From: Rhodospirillales bacterium
GTDB taxonomy: Bacteria; Pseudomonadota; Alphaproteobacteria; QKFK01; SZUA-500
Assembly: GCA_003252195.1 (NCBI GenBank)
Contig: QKFK01000158.1
Location: forward strand, 1-18,933
Reading direction: 5' to 3'
Length of the DNA: 18,933 bases
The notes under the pieces were generated by a model that was not told where the DNA came from, searched no databases, and saw nothing but the letters and a program-made list of their open reading frames with translations. Position numbers and translations under genes: made by a program. This document shows, piece by piece, positions 5,905-13,616 of the stretch; the stretch's first letter is position 1, and each line of letters starts with the position of its first letter.

Positions 5905-6802
5905 TTTAGCTATAGATGTAAGAGGGCTTAATAAATCTTTTGGCTCTAAAAAAGTGGTAAACAACCTGTCTTTATCTGTTCCTAAGGGGAAAATATATGG
6001 GTTCTTAGGCCCTAATGGCAGTGGCAAGACTACTTCTATGCGAATGTTATGCGGGCTACTAACCCCTGATAGCGGAGAAGGACATTGTCTCGGCTATGAC
6101 ATAAAAAATCATAATAATATTCGCAACAAAATCGGATATATGACACAAAAGTTCAGCTTATGGGAAGATCTTACTATTAAAGAAAACCTAGAATTCGTTT
6201 CCCAAATATATAATATCAAAGATGCAAAAAATAAAATTGATACTACCCTTGATAATTTAGGACTTAAATCGAGATGCAAACAATTAGCTGGAAGTTTGTC
6301 TGGTGGGTGGAAACAACGACTAGCATTAGCTGCTTGTATATTACATGAACCAGAATTATTATTACTAGATGAGCCAACTGCTGGTGTAGACCCCAAGGCC
6401 CGCCGTGAATTTTGGGATGAGATCCATCAACTTGCAGCAAGAGGGCTTACATTTCTAGTTAGCACCCACTATATGGATGAAGCAGAGCGTTGCCACTCCA
6501 TAATATACATAGCTTATGGAAATTTAATAGTATCGGGCACAGCAAAAGAAATTGCTGATAAAACTGGATTAACAACCTTTATTGCCAGAGGAAACAGCCT
6601 AATATCATTGCAAGAAGCTTTAAGAGACAACCCAAATATAAGCTCTATTGCCCCATTTGGAGAAACCTTGCATATTAGCGCTTCCAATTCAGAGGATATA
6701 AAAACAGCTATAGAACCATTTAAAAAAGATTTTACATGGGAGGTGAGTGCTCCTTCTTTAGAAGATGCCTTCATATATTATATGTCTGGTCTCAAGGGGT
6801 AG
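5891..6802 (+). CDS. ABC transporter ATP-binding protein (YbhF-like, single domain)
   Basis: This 303-residue ATPase has every nucleotide-binding motif: Walker A GPNGSGKT (40-47), Q-loop Gln86 in MTQKFSLW, signature LSGGW (136-140), Walker B LLLLDE (156-161), D-loop, and switch His193 in STHYMDEAE. The last ~80 residues are the accessory C-terminal domain common in exporters of the YbhF/DrrA type, ending in LEDAFIYYMSG. Escherichia coli YbhF carries two fused ATPase domains; this protein has one and must dimerise. It energises export through the permease encoded next. The gene overlaps the adaptor gene by 14 bases. Confidence 0.95.
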   Translation: MIKNNLAIDVRGLNKSFGSKKVVNNLSLSVPKGKIYGFLGPNGSGKTTSMRMLCGLLTPDSGEGHCLGYDIKNHNNIRNKIGYMTQKFSLWEDLTIKENLEFVSQIYNIKDAKNKIDTTLDNLGLKSRCKQLAGSLSGGWKQRLALAACILHEPELLLLDEPTAGVDPKARREFWDEIHQLAARGLTFLVSTHYMDEAERCHSIIYIAYGNLIVSGTAKEIADKTGLTTFIARGNSLISLQEALRDNPNISSIAPFGETLHISASNSEDIKTAIEPFKKDFTWEVSAPSLEDAFIYYMSGLKG

Positions 6803-6806
6803 GTCC

Positions 6807-7940
6807 ATGATAGATTTTTCATACAAACGGATAAAAGCAATATTAATCAAAGAGCTAATCCAGCTAAAAAGGGATCGTACAACTTTGGCAATGATGCTGA
6901 TGTTTCCTGTAGTACAATTATTGTTGTTTGGATACGCCATAAACACCGACCCTAAACATCTACCTACTATTGTGATATCCAAAGACAACTCAATATTTGC
7001 TAGAAACATTGTCGCAGGACTAAACAACTCTGAATACTTTAGTATTAACCCTTATAATTTTCCTGAGGAAACCGCCCACAGACTCCTTAAAGAAGGCAAA
7101 GCCCAGTTTGTAATAAATATTCCAGAAAACTTCACTAAAAATCTAATAAAGCAAAACCGCCCTAGTATTTTATTAGAAGCTGATGCCACCGACCCAACAG
7201 CTACTAATGGGGCTATTTCCTCTATAGAAGAAATAGTAAAGCGAGCCTTGGAAAAAGACGGGACTGGAGAATTATCCATGGCGCAGCCAACAGCTTCTCC
7301 TACAGAAGTTATAATCCACCGCAAATATAATCCTGAGGGATTTTCAAGATATAACATCGTTCCTGGATTGATGGGCATTATTTTAACCATGACAGGAATA
7401 ATAATGACAGCTCTTGCCTTAACCAGAGAAAGAGAGCGAGGAACCATGGAGAACCTACTTTCTATGCCAGCCACCCCTCTAGAAGTAATGGCGGGAAAAA
7501 TCTTGCCTTATATTATGATAGGCTATATACAGTCTTTTGTCATATTACTTGTCGCCAAATATTTATTTTCTATCCCAATAATAGGCAGTATATTTCTGTT
7601 ATCATCAATATTGATAATGTTTATTGGTTGCAATCTAGCCATTGGCTTTAGCATTTCATCTGTTGCAAAAAATCAGCTACAAGCCATGCAAATGGCAATG
7701 ATGACCATATTACCTTCTATATTACTATCTGGATTTATGTTTCCGTTTAGAGGTATGCCTTTGTGGGCTCAATACATAGGTAGCATGATCCCAACCACGT
7801 ATTTTATACGCATAGCAAGAGGCATTGTATTAAAGGGCAATAATATACACGAGATATGGACAGACGTTTGGCCTCTTATAATCTTTTTAGTGATTATAAG
7901 CTCCTTTACTATTAAATTTTATAAAAAGACCTTGGATTAA
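6807..7940 (+). CDS. ABC-2 type permease (YbhS/YbhR-like)
   Basis: The frame is open from 6765, but the ATG at 6807 is preferred. It follows the ATPase stop by four bases, has AAGGGG upstream, and yields the usual opening, with RIKAILIKELIQLKRDR before the first membrane helix (FPVVQLLLFGYAI). The 377-residue protein then has a large periplasmic domain (about residues 46-175) and five further membrane helices. The conserved ABC-2 stretch LTRERERGTMENLLSMPATP is followed by LEVMAGKILPYIMIGY. It is the membrane channel of the exporter. Only one permease gene is present, so a homodimer is expected, in contrast to the YbhS-YbhR pair of E. coli. The substrate is not determinable here. Confidence 0.93.
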   Translation: MIDFSYKRIKAILIKELIQLKRDRTTLAMMLMFPVVQLLLFGYAINTDPKHLPTIVISKDNSIFARNIVAGLNNSEYFSINPYNFPEETAHRLLKEGKAQFVINIPENFTKNLIKQNRPSILLEADATDPTATNGAISSIEEIVKRALEKDGTGELSMAQPTASPTEVIIHRKYNPEGFSRYNIVPGLMGIILTMTGIIMTALALTRERERGTMENLLSMPATPLEVMAGKILPYIMIGYIQSFVILLVAKYLFSIPIIGSIFLLSSILIMFIGCNLAIGFSISSVAKNQLQAMQMAMMTILPSILLSGFMFPFRGMPLWAQYIGSMIPTTYFIRIARGIVLKGNNIHEIWTDVWPLIIFLVIISSFTIKFYKKTLD

Positions 7941-8313
7941 CGGGAGATTCGTATAAGCTATAGAAGTCTTTATTTTGTCTGGGTTACGGGCATAAAAAAC
8001 AGCTCATTTTTTTGACATGAATAAGCTTTTATCTTTTTATAAAGCGTAAAAATGTTCGATAACAGCTATTCTAAACCGTTATTCAAATGAGACCATTATG
8101 AACATTCCACACTCAAAATATCAACGGCTGTTTCAGAATTTTACAACCAAAACAAACCATTATTCCAACAACATTTTTATCCAGAAAAAACGTTACAAGC
8201 AAAGTTCATACGAGATGCATGTTATTGTCACAATCTTAATTACTTACAATTTTAAGACAAATAAACTTAAGGTTACTCTGGATTTATAGCCTTTATATGA
8301 AGCTGGCGTTGGA
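7941..8313. other. convergent intergenic gap
   Basis: The exporter operon (plus) and the feo operon (minus) converge on this stretch. I see no strong terminator with a T-run for either. A TTGACA at 8012-8017 with TTTTAT 17 bases later (8035-8040) could be a plus-strand promoter. The only open frame after it (8098-8289, 63 residues) has no clear ribosome site and no recognisable features, so I do not call it. Confidence 0.5.
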
Positions 8314-8550
8314 TTAAAGATCTTCTATCCAAACAAACTCTTCTAAAACCTCTGCCCCACAACAACCACAAGAGCCACATTTACCACCGCAATCTACAGG
8401 ATCAACGCGGGCTATTAGCTCTTTTTGCTCTAACATTTCTAGCATATGGCGCATTACATCTGGAGCAACATCAAAGTGGTTACACAAATCTGCAAATGCT
8501 ACCTTTTTATTTTCTTTAATATATTCCCTAACCGCAATGAGTACAGCCAT
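8314..8550 (-). CDS. feoC: FeoC-like small winged-helix protein with cysteine cluster
   Basis: Starting at ATG 8550 (a GTG one codon earlier is less likely; GAGAGGG lies upstream) gives 78 residues. The N-terminal half is a winged helix (AVREYIKENKKVAFADLCNH then DVAPDVMRHMLEMLEQKELI). The C-terminal half has a Cys-rich wing, Cys54-x3-Cys58-x2-Cys61-x-Cys63-Cys64, matching the FeoC family, in which such cysteines hold an iron-sulfur cluster. FeoC acts with FeoB in ferrous iron uptake and in some enterobacteria protects FeoB from proteolysis. The gene overlaps the feoB end by 23 bases and is last in the operon. Confidence 0.85.
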   Translation of the reverse strand: MAVLIAVREYIKENKKVAFADLCNHFDVAPDVMRHMLEMLEQKELIARVDPVDCGGKCGSCGCCGAEVLEEFVWIEDL

Positions 8551-10855
8551 CACACCCTCTCTTGACTAATGTTACAGTTTTTAATTTAGCTTTTCTGAAC
8601 CAATAGCGCATAAACACTATAAACAAACTTAATACAGCTAACGCTATTAATATTACCTCTAATGACTTTACAGGGTTTCTTTCCCAAATGCCTATTTGAT
8701 AGATTATTGTTGAGAATGTATATGCCATTAAGCAGCTCCAAATTCCCACAAAAACTCCCCACTGCCTGCCTGCTTCTTTATATATAGTCGCAAAAGCAGC
8801 AATACATGGGAAATATAACAATACAAATACAAGGTATGAAAAGGCTCCTATTTGACCATCAAACATTGCAGCCATTTCACCCAATAAATTATCACTTACA
8901 CCTAAATCTTCTTCATTTGATGAAGAAACCGAAGAAAGGCCTAAAGGATCAGTTAGCGAAGAAACTGTTGCAATGAAATTATCTTTTACAGAAACCAACG
9001 CATCACTCAACCCACCAAGAATATCTGGCATAGCAACATCATCTACATTCGCCCCTTCCAAGATAACTTCATTGGCTTCATTCATTGAATATAGAGAATC
9101 CAATGTTCCAACGATAGCTTCTTTCGCAAACAAACCACTAATCAAACCAACTGTTGCTGGCCAGTTATCATGGCTTATGCCCATCGGGGCAAATATTGGA
9201 GTAACCTTTTTACCAACATATGATAATACTGATTTATTATTATCTTGGTTACCAAAAGAGCCATCTGTTCCGATTGAATTCATTAAGCCTAAAACTACAA
9301 TCATAGGCATAATAATTTTACCTGCTTTTGAGATAAAACTCTTAAGTCTATGCCATGTTAATTTGCTCATATTTAGGATTGTTGGACGGTGATAAGGAGG
9401 GAGCTCCATAATCATGGCAGAGGCCTTACCTCCGAATAGTGATTTTCTTAAAACAATACCTGTAAAAATCGCTATCAACACGCCTAGTGCATATAAAGCA
9501 AACACCATATTTTGCCCACCATTTGGGAAAAAAGCCGCCGCAAAAACTGCATAAACAGGGATTCTAGCTCCACATGACATAAATGGAGCCATAGCAATGG
9601 TTATTTTACGGTCATTTTCATTATCTAATGTGCGAGAGCACATAACTGCTGGCACTGTGCAACCAAAACCAACAATTAATGGCACAAAGGTTTTACCAGG
9701 CAAACCTATTTTACGCATATATTTATCCATAATATATGCAGCCCGCGCCATATAGCCTGAATCTTCTAATATTGCCATAAAGATGAACAAGAAAGCAATC
9801 GGTGGAATAAAGGTCATCACAGTTTGTAAAGCAGCTCCAACACCGTCACCAAACAATACTTCAAGCCACAAAGGAGCGCCTAAAACATGGGCAATATACT
9901 TGAAGCCATCTACAAATAATGTTCCGCCTAAAATATCGAAAAAATCTATAAACACTCCACCTAAAGAGATTGTCCATAAAAACATTAAATACATAATCGC
10001 AATAAAAATTGGCAACCCTAAATAGCGATTTAATAAGATCTCATCTAATTTATCAGAAATATTTTTTGATAAACCATCTTCTTTAGAAACAACTTTTTCA
10101 CATAATTCTAGAATAAAATTATATCTATCATCTGCCACCAACAAATCAGCATCCATTGATTTTTCTTTTTCTAAGCTCTCGCGTACGGCAGAAATTTTTG
10201 CAATTTTTTCTGCAGATAATTTGTGTGATAAAGAATTTCCGCCCACTAGCAAATGGAGCTTTTCATACAAAGATAGATTTTCTTCTACTGAACCTATTTC
10301 AGCTAGTTTTTCCCATACGTCTGCTGAATACGCCACTTGCTTTAATGGTTTTTGAGCTTTACCTGCAGAGACTATAAAATCTTTAATTTCTTCTACGCCT
10401 CTTTTTACAGAAGCAACTGCAGTAATAACCTCGCAACCTAAACGCTCTTTTAGCTCTTTTACATCGATAGATATTTTTCTATCGTGAGCGACATCTATCA
10501 TATTAAGCACCACCAAAACAGGTACATTCATTTCCATGAGCTGAGTTGTTAAATATAAATTTCTTTCTAAATTAGTTGCATCAACAATATTGACGATTAA
10601 ATCTGGCGTATTTTCTAGGATAAACTTACGAGCTACTTTTTCATCTTCAGACCCTGAATTTGCATCTAATGAATACACCCCTGGCAAATCAACCACCTCA
10701 ACTTTAGTGCCTTTATGATTTAGAACACCCGACTTTCTTTCAACAGTTACACCAGACCAGTTACCCACTCTCTGGCGAGACCCTGTTAAAACATTAAACA
10801 ACGTGGTTTTCCCGCAATTGGGGTTACCAGCAATCGCAATCATTAAGTCTTTCAT
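8528..10855 (-). CDS. feoB: ferrous iron transporter FeoB
   Basis: This 775-residue inner-membrane protein imports Fe2+ and is controlled by an N-terminal GTPase domain. G1 is GNPNCGKTT (10-18), G3 is DLPGVYSL and G4 is NMID. The helical regulatory domain follows to about residue 270. Two Gate regions carry the hallmarks VPLIVGFGCTVPAVMCSRTL and APFMSCGARIPVYAVFAAAF, with the cysteines thought to line the pathway. The length is usual for the family. The C-terminus is unusually cysteine-rich (RGCDGCTHCG). It lies 28 bases after feoA, overlaps feoC, and shares their promoter. Confidence 0.98.
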   Translation of the reverse strand: MKDLMIAIAGNPNCGKTTLFNVLTGSRQRVGNWSGVTVERKSGVLNHKGTKVEVVDLPGVYSLDANSGSEDEKVARKFILENTPDLIVNIVDATNLERNLYLTTQLMEMNVPVLVVLNMIDVAHDRKISIDVKELKERLGCEVITAVASVKRGVEEIKDFIVSAGKAQKPLKQVAYSADVWEKLAEIGSVEENLSLYEKLHLLVGGNSLSHKLSAEKIAKISAVRESLEKEKSMDADLLVADDRYNFILELCEKVVSKEDGLSKNISDKLDEILLNRYLGLPIFIAIMYLMFLWTISLGGVFIDFFDILGGTLFVDGFKYIAHVLGAPLWLEVLFGDGVGAALQTVMTFIPPIAFLFIFMAILEDSGYMARAAYIMDKYMRKIGLPGKTFVPLIVGFGCTVPAVMCSRTLDNENDRKITIAMAPFMSCGARIPVYAVFAAAFFPNGGQNMVFALYALGVLIAIFTGIVLRKSLFGGKASAMIMELPPYHRPTILNMSKLTWHRLKSFISKAGKIIMPMIVVLGLMNSIGTDGSFGNQDNNKSVLSYVGKKVTPIFAPMGISHDNWPATVGLISGLFAKEAIVGTLDSLYSMNEANEVILEGANVDDVAMPDILGGLSDALVSVKDNFIATVSSLTDPLGLSSVSSSNEEDLGVSDNLLGEMAAMFDGQIGAFSYLVFVLLYFPCIAAFATIYKEAGRQWGVFVGIWSCLMAYTFSTIIYQIGIWERNPVKSLEVILIALAVLSLFIVFMRYWFRKAKLKTVTLVKRGCDGCTHCG

Positions 10856-10883
10856 TAATACAGCCTATTTTTATTTTGTTTAA

Positions 10884-11123
10884 TTATGCAACACTAACAA
10901 CTAACGCGTCAGCTAATGAGGAATCAACAGCCAATCTAGCCTCGCCTCTAGCAAGGACAACTGAACCATTCATTTGACGATTTAACACTTTTACTAATGA
11001 GCCTATCCTAACGCCTAATTCTAACAACCTGCGCTCAGTCTCTTTATCTGATGTAATGTTTCTAATTTCGCAGATGATACCAACAGGCATTGCACCTAAA
11101 CATATGGGGTTATCGTTTTTCAT
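10884..11123 (-). CDS. feoA: FeoA, SH3-like partner of FeoB
   Basis: This 79-residue cytosolic protein has an SH3-like beta-barrel. Hallmarks are GIICEIRNI near the start, ERRLLELGVRIGSLVKVLNR in the centre, and a final strand pair (VVLARGEARLAVDSSLADAL). It assists FeoB-dependent Fe2+ uptake. The ATG at 11123-11121 has GGAG 8 bases upstream. It is the first gene of feoABC and lies directly behind the Fur-box promoter. Confidence 0.95.
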   Translation of the reverse strand: MKNDNPICLGAMPVGIICEIRNITSDKETERRLLELGVRIGSLVKVLNRQMNGSVVLARGEARLAVDSSLADALVVSVA

Positions 11124-11161
11124 TGTTTTTGCTCCACAAGTCTCATTTCCTATTTTATATT

Positions 11162-11180
11162 GAAGATGATAATCACTCTC
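11162..11180. promoter_or_regulatory. Fur box in the feo promoter
   Basis: GAAGATGATAATCACTCTC matches the classical 19-bp Fur consensus (GATAATGATAATCATTATC) at 15 of 19 positions. It lies just inside a -35 element, TTGACA on the minus strand (11182-11187), and about 40 bases before feoA, so bound Fur would block initiation. With TTCAAT 17 bases after the -35 as a -10, the box covers most of the spacer. It implies iron-repressed expression through Fur rather than RirA or Irr. Confidence 0.8.
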
Positions 11181-11328
11181 ATGTCAATAGTCGAGTATGA
11201 AAACAATTGTTATTACGACTTAAAATCGTATTTTTAGACATTATAAGACGATAATTCGACATATATTTATCGATTTATTACAATATTTTGCAGAGCACTT
11301 AAGAATTTTAATTATATCGAGTCGCGAA

Positions 11329-11404
11329 TCTCGGCGGATAACATAACTGACCGCATTAATTATATAAATCCGCCGAGACTAACAGGGTATAACCCCGTTT
11401 TAGT
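11329..11404. other. two adjacent hairpins, possible structured RNA
   Basis: TCTCGGCGGAT (11329-11339) and ATCCGCCGAGA (11368-11378) are perfect 11-bp arms around a 28-base loop. Directly abutting is a second hairpin, ACTAA...GGG-loop-CCC...TTAGT (11378-11404), with a small mismatch and bulge. The GC-rich arms stand out from the AT-rich surroundings. A TATAAT on the minus strand (11415-11420) is placed so that a transcript could begin just before the element on that strand. I recognise no Rfam family; in particular it is not an FMN riboswitch. Confidence 0.55.
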
Positions 11405-11468
11405 GATGTGATAAATTATATTTGATAACGCCTACAAAAATATCAAGAGGGAATATCTATAAAATTTC

Positions 11469-11495
11469 TTGAAAAAAAGAGTAAACTGCAATAAT
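11469..11495 (+). promoter_or_regulatory. probable ribF operon promoter
   Basis: TTGAAA (11469-11474), a 15-base spacer, then the extended -10 TGCAATAAT (11487-11495). The predicted start point is near 11502, only about 17 bases before the ribF ATG. Confidence 0.5.
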
Positions 11496-11518
11496 TCTAG
11501 GGGTACAAATAATTAATT

Positions 11519-12475
11519 ATGCAAAATATCATGAAAACATTTGAACATTGCCATATTAACAGCGTTTTACCTCAAGGAAGCGTCATTGCCATCGGCAATT
11601 TTGACGGACTTCACTTAGGGCACCAACTTGTTATAAAACAAGCCCTAGAAACGGCAAAAACTCTTAATAAAGAACTGACAGTTATTACTTTTGAACCTCA
11701 CCCAAAGCAATTTTTTAAATGGTTTGAAGAGCCTTTTAGAATAACACCATACAATGATAAAATCCGTTTAATTTCTGAGCAAGAAGCAGATAATTTATTG
11801 ATATATGACTTTAACAAAGAACTATCATCAATTAGCGCCGAAGAATTTGTGTCTCAAATTTTAATATCAAAATTAAACCCTGCGCATATCGTTGTTGGAG
11901 ATGACTTCCGCTTTGGGCAAAAAGCTCTTGGGGACTCAAAATTATTACATAAAATTTGTGAAGAAGCATCTTTACCAATAACCATCATCGAAAAACATAA
12001 AAACAGCCTTGGCATTCCTTTCTCTTCTACAGAGGTTAGAGCATCTATACATGCGGGCGACTTAGAAAAATGCCATTCAATTTTAGGCCGAAACTGGGAA
12101 ATTGAAGGAATTGTAGAGCATGGTTTCACCAGAGGCAGAACCATAGGCTTTCCAACAGCTAATATTAATATTGATAATTATATAGTACCCCCTAAAGGCG
12201 TTTATGCGGTTAGAGCAGGACTAATACAAAACAACGGCACGGTAGAATGGCACGATGCTATTGCAAATTTTGGCTCTCGCCCTACATTTGACGGCGAGCA
12301 CCCCATATTAGAAGTGCATATTTTTGACTTTAACCGAGATATATATGGTGAAAAACTACGCGTTGAACTTATTGAATTCTTGCGAATTGAAACAAAATTT
12401 GCCAATGTAGACGAGTTGAAAGAGCAGATTAATTTTGATGTAGCTAGAGCAAAAGCCATTTTGAGTACGGACTAA
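11519..12475 (+). CDS. ribF: bifunctional riboflavin kinase / FAD synthetase
   Basis: This 318-residue enzyme converts riboflavin to FMN and FMN to FAD. The N-terminal nucleotidyltransferase domain has IGNFDGLHLGHQ with the HxGH motif (His32-Leu-Gly-His35), TFEPHP, VVGDDFRFG and the SSTEVR switch. The C-terminal kinase domain has GRTIGFPTANI, GVYAVRAG, NFGSRPTFDG and EVHIFDFNRDIYGE. The length is normal. No Shine-Dalgarno stands at the usual distance (AGGGG is 15 bases away), and the inferred leader is very short; ATG at 11531 is an alternative start. It is followed four bases later by lspA, without the ileS gene that separates the two in E. coli. Confidence 0.97.
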   Translation: MQNIMKTFEHCHINSVLPQGSVIAIGNFDGLHLGHQLVIKQALETAKTLNKELTVITFEPHPKQFFKWFEEPFRITPYNDKIRLISEQEADNLLIYDFNKELSSISAEEFVSQILISKLNPAHIVVGDDFRFGQKALGDSKLLHKICEEASLPITIIEKHKNSLGIPFSSTEVRASIHAGDLEKCHSILGRNWEIEGIVEHGFTRGRTIGFPTANINIDNYIVPPKGVYAVRAGLIQNNGTVEWHDAIANFGSRPTFDGEHPILEVHIFDFNRDIYGEKLRVELIEFLRIETKFANVDELKEQINFDVARAKAILSTD

Positions 12476-12479
12476 AAGA

Positions 12480-12971
12480 ATGAATATAAAAAATATTATC
12501 AAAAAAAAGCGCCACATTTTAATTGTTTTAGCAGTTGTACTTGCTGATCAATTGTCAAAATTTTTGGTTAGAGACTTTTTTGAAAGCCAAGATTATCCAT
12601 ATTTATTACTAACTCCGTTTTTTAACCTTGTTAGCGTATGGAATAAGGGAGTGAGCTTTTCTATGTTCACATCTTATAGTGTTTATGGGCCATATTTATT
12701 ATCATTCTTAGCCCTTGCTATTATTGCTGTTTTAATAAGCTGGTTCAGAAAAGAAAAAGACCAAAGAATTCGCCTTGCAATATCTTTTGTTATTGGTGGA
12801 GCATTAAGTAATGTTTCTGATAGATTGTTGTTTGGTGCAGTTTATGACTTTTTAGATTTCTATTTTAAAACTTATCACTGGCCTGCCTTTAATATTGCTG
12901 ATAGCGCTATTTTTATTGGGGCGTGTATAATTGTGATTTCAAGCTTGTTTAATAATGAGAAAACAGAGTAG
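12480..12971 (+). CDS. lspA: lipoprotein signal peptidase (signal peptidase II)
   Basis: This 163-residue inner-membrane aspartyl protease removes signal peptides from prolipoproteins after lipidation. It has four membrane helices. The conserved boxes are ADQLSK (Asp23), NKGVSFSMF, GGALSNVSDRL with catalytic Asp114, VYDFLDFY, and WPAFNIADSAIFIG with catalytic Asp141. The length is typical. It likely processes the lipoproteins encoded nearby (DUF3035 protein at 13012, exporter adaptor at 4945). Four bases separate it from ribF, so the two are cotranscribed. Confidence 0.97.
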   Translation: MNIKNIIKKKRHILIVLAVVLADQLSKFLVRDFFESQDYPYLLLTPFFNLVSVWNKGVSFSMFTSYSVYGPYLLSFLALAIIAVLISWFRKEKDQRIRLAISFVIGGALSNVSDRLLFGAVYDFLDFYFKTYHWPAFNIADSAIFIGACIIVISSLFNNEKTE

Positions 12972-13011
12972 TATCTCATAGATTATGAATAATTTATCAA
13001 GGGGTAAAATT

Positions 13012-13566
13012 ATGCAAAAAAAATTCATCATTGCTTTAGGTTTAACCTTAGCGCTCAGCGCTTGTTCAAACATTAAGCAAACACTTGGTCTTGTTAAACA
13101 AGGACCTGATGAATTTACAGTTATAACCAGAGCTCCACTCACAGTTCCACCTAACTTTGAGCTAACACCTCCAAAACCTGGTGCACCAAGACCTCAAGAA
13201 ACAACCGCAGCTCAAATAGCTCTAAACGCCATTTCTTCTTATGATGAAAACCAATCAGTTTCTGAACAAAACAGCATAAGCGCTGGTGAGCAAGCTCTAT
13301 TGTCTATGGCTAACACAAATAAAGCAGATCCAGATATTCGCAGACTAATTGCCCAAGATGAGAGCAATTTTGCTTTAAGAGACAAAAACTTTGCAGAAAA
13401 ATTGGTGTTCTGGCAAGAGCAAGCCAACCCAAGCGAAGTGTTAGTTGACCCTGCAAAAGAAAGCAAACGCATTCAAGATGTTCAAGCTCTAGGCGAGCCA
13501 ATCACACAAGGTGAAACACCTATCATTGCCAGAGAGAAAAAAGGCTTTTTAGAAGGCTTGTTTTAA
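13012..13566 (+). CDS. DUF3035 outer-membrane lipoprotein (BamF-like)
   Basis: The frame is open from 12985, but the ATG at 13012 is correct. AAGGGG lies seven bases upstream and the product (184 residues) then begins with a clean lipoprotein signal, MQKKFIIALGLTLALSAC, with lipobox LSAC (Cys18) and Ser at +2, consistent with outer-membrane sorting. Following are GPDEFTVITRAPLTVPPNF and a Pro-rich stretch (PPKPGAPRPQE), the DUF3035 signature. A DUF3035 protein of Caulobacter is the BamF subunit of the outer-membrane beta-barrel assembly complex, and the family is largely alphaproteobacterial. The C-terminal half is hydrophilic and helical. Its position after lspA is conserved in the class. 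Confidence 0.88.
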   Translation: MQKKFIIALGLTLALSACSNIKQTLGLVKQGPDEFTVITRAPLTVPPNFELTPPKPGAPRPQETTAAQIALNAISSYDENQSVSEQNSISAGEQALLSMANTNKADPDIRRLIAQDESNFALRDKNFAEKLVFWQEQANPSEVLVDPAKESKRIQDVQALGEPITQGETPIIAREKKGFLEGLF

Positions 13567-13616
13567 TTAAACAATATAAAAAGCAATAATCTAAGTGATA
13601 TGGAAGGAAACGTAAC

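Larger units (their letters stand above)
11124..11518. other. divergent intergenic region between feoA and ribF
   Basis: No gene is visible. The stretch contains the Fur-controlled feo promoter (minus strand, 11162-11187), a palindrome AACAATTGTT (11202-11211), and a short AT-rich hairpin TACGA/TCGTA followed by five T (11214-11235). It also holds the paired hairpins at 11329-11404, a perfect TATAAT on the minus strand (11415-11420) and the ribF promoter (11469-11495). Confidence 0.7.

Noticed and set aside
6765..6806. 14-residue N-terminal extension of the ABC permease
   Set aside because: It is read out of frame through the end of the ATPase gene, and the ATG at 6807 has a ribosome site and the expected family start.
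8098..8289. 63-codon plus-strand frame
   Set aside because: No clear ribosome site, no motif, composition like random AT-rich sequence; kept only as a possible downstream product of the candidate promoter at 8012.
9783..10025. 80-codon plus-strand frame and other frames inside feoB
   Set aside because: All are antisense shadows of the intact feoB gene.
11214..11235. Small hairpin TACGA/TCGTA followed by five T, terminator-like on the plus strand
   Set aside because: The stem is only five AT-rich pairs and no plus-strand transcript is known to end here.
11329..11518. FMN riboswitch upstream of ribF
   Set aside because: The conserved RFN-element sequence blocks are absent; the hairpins here have a different layout and lie upstream of the likely promoter.
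12985..13011. Nine-residue extension of the DUF3035 lipoprotein
   Set aside because: AAGGGG lies within it at the right distance for the ATG at 13012, and the signal peptide starts cleanly there.
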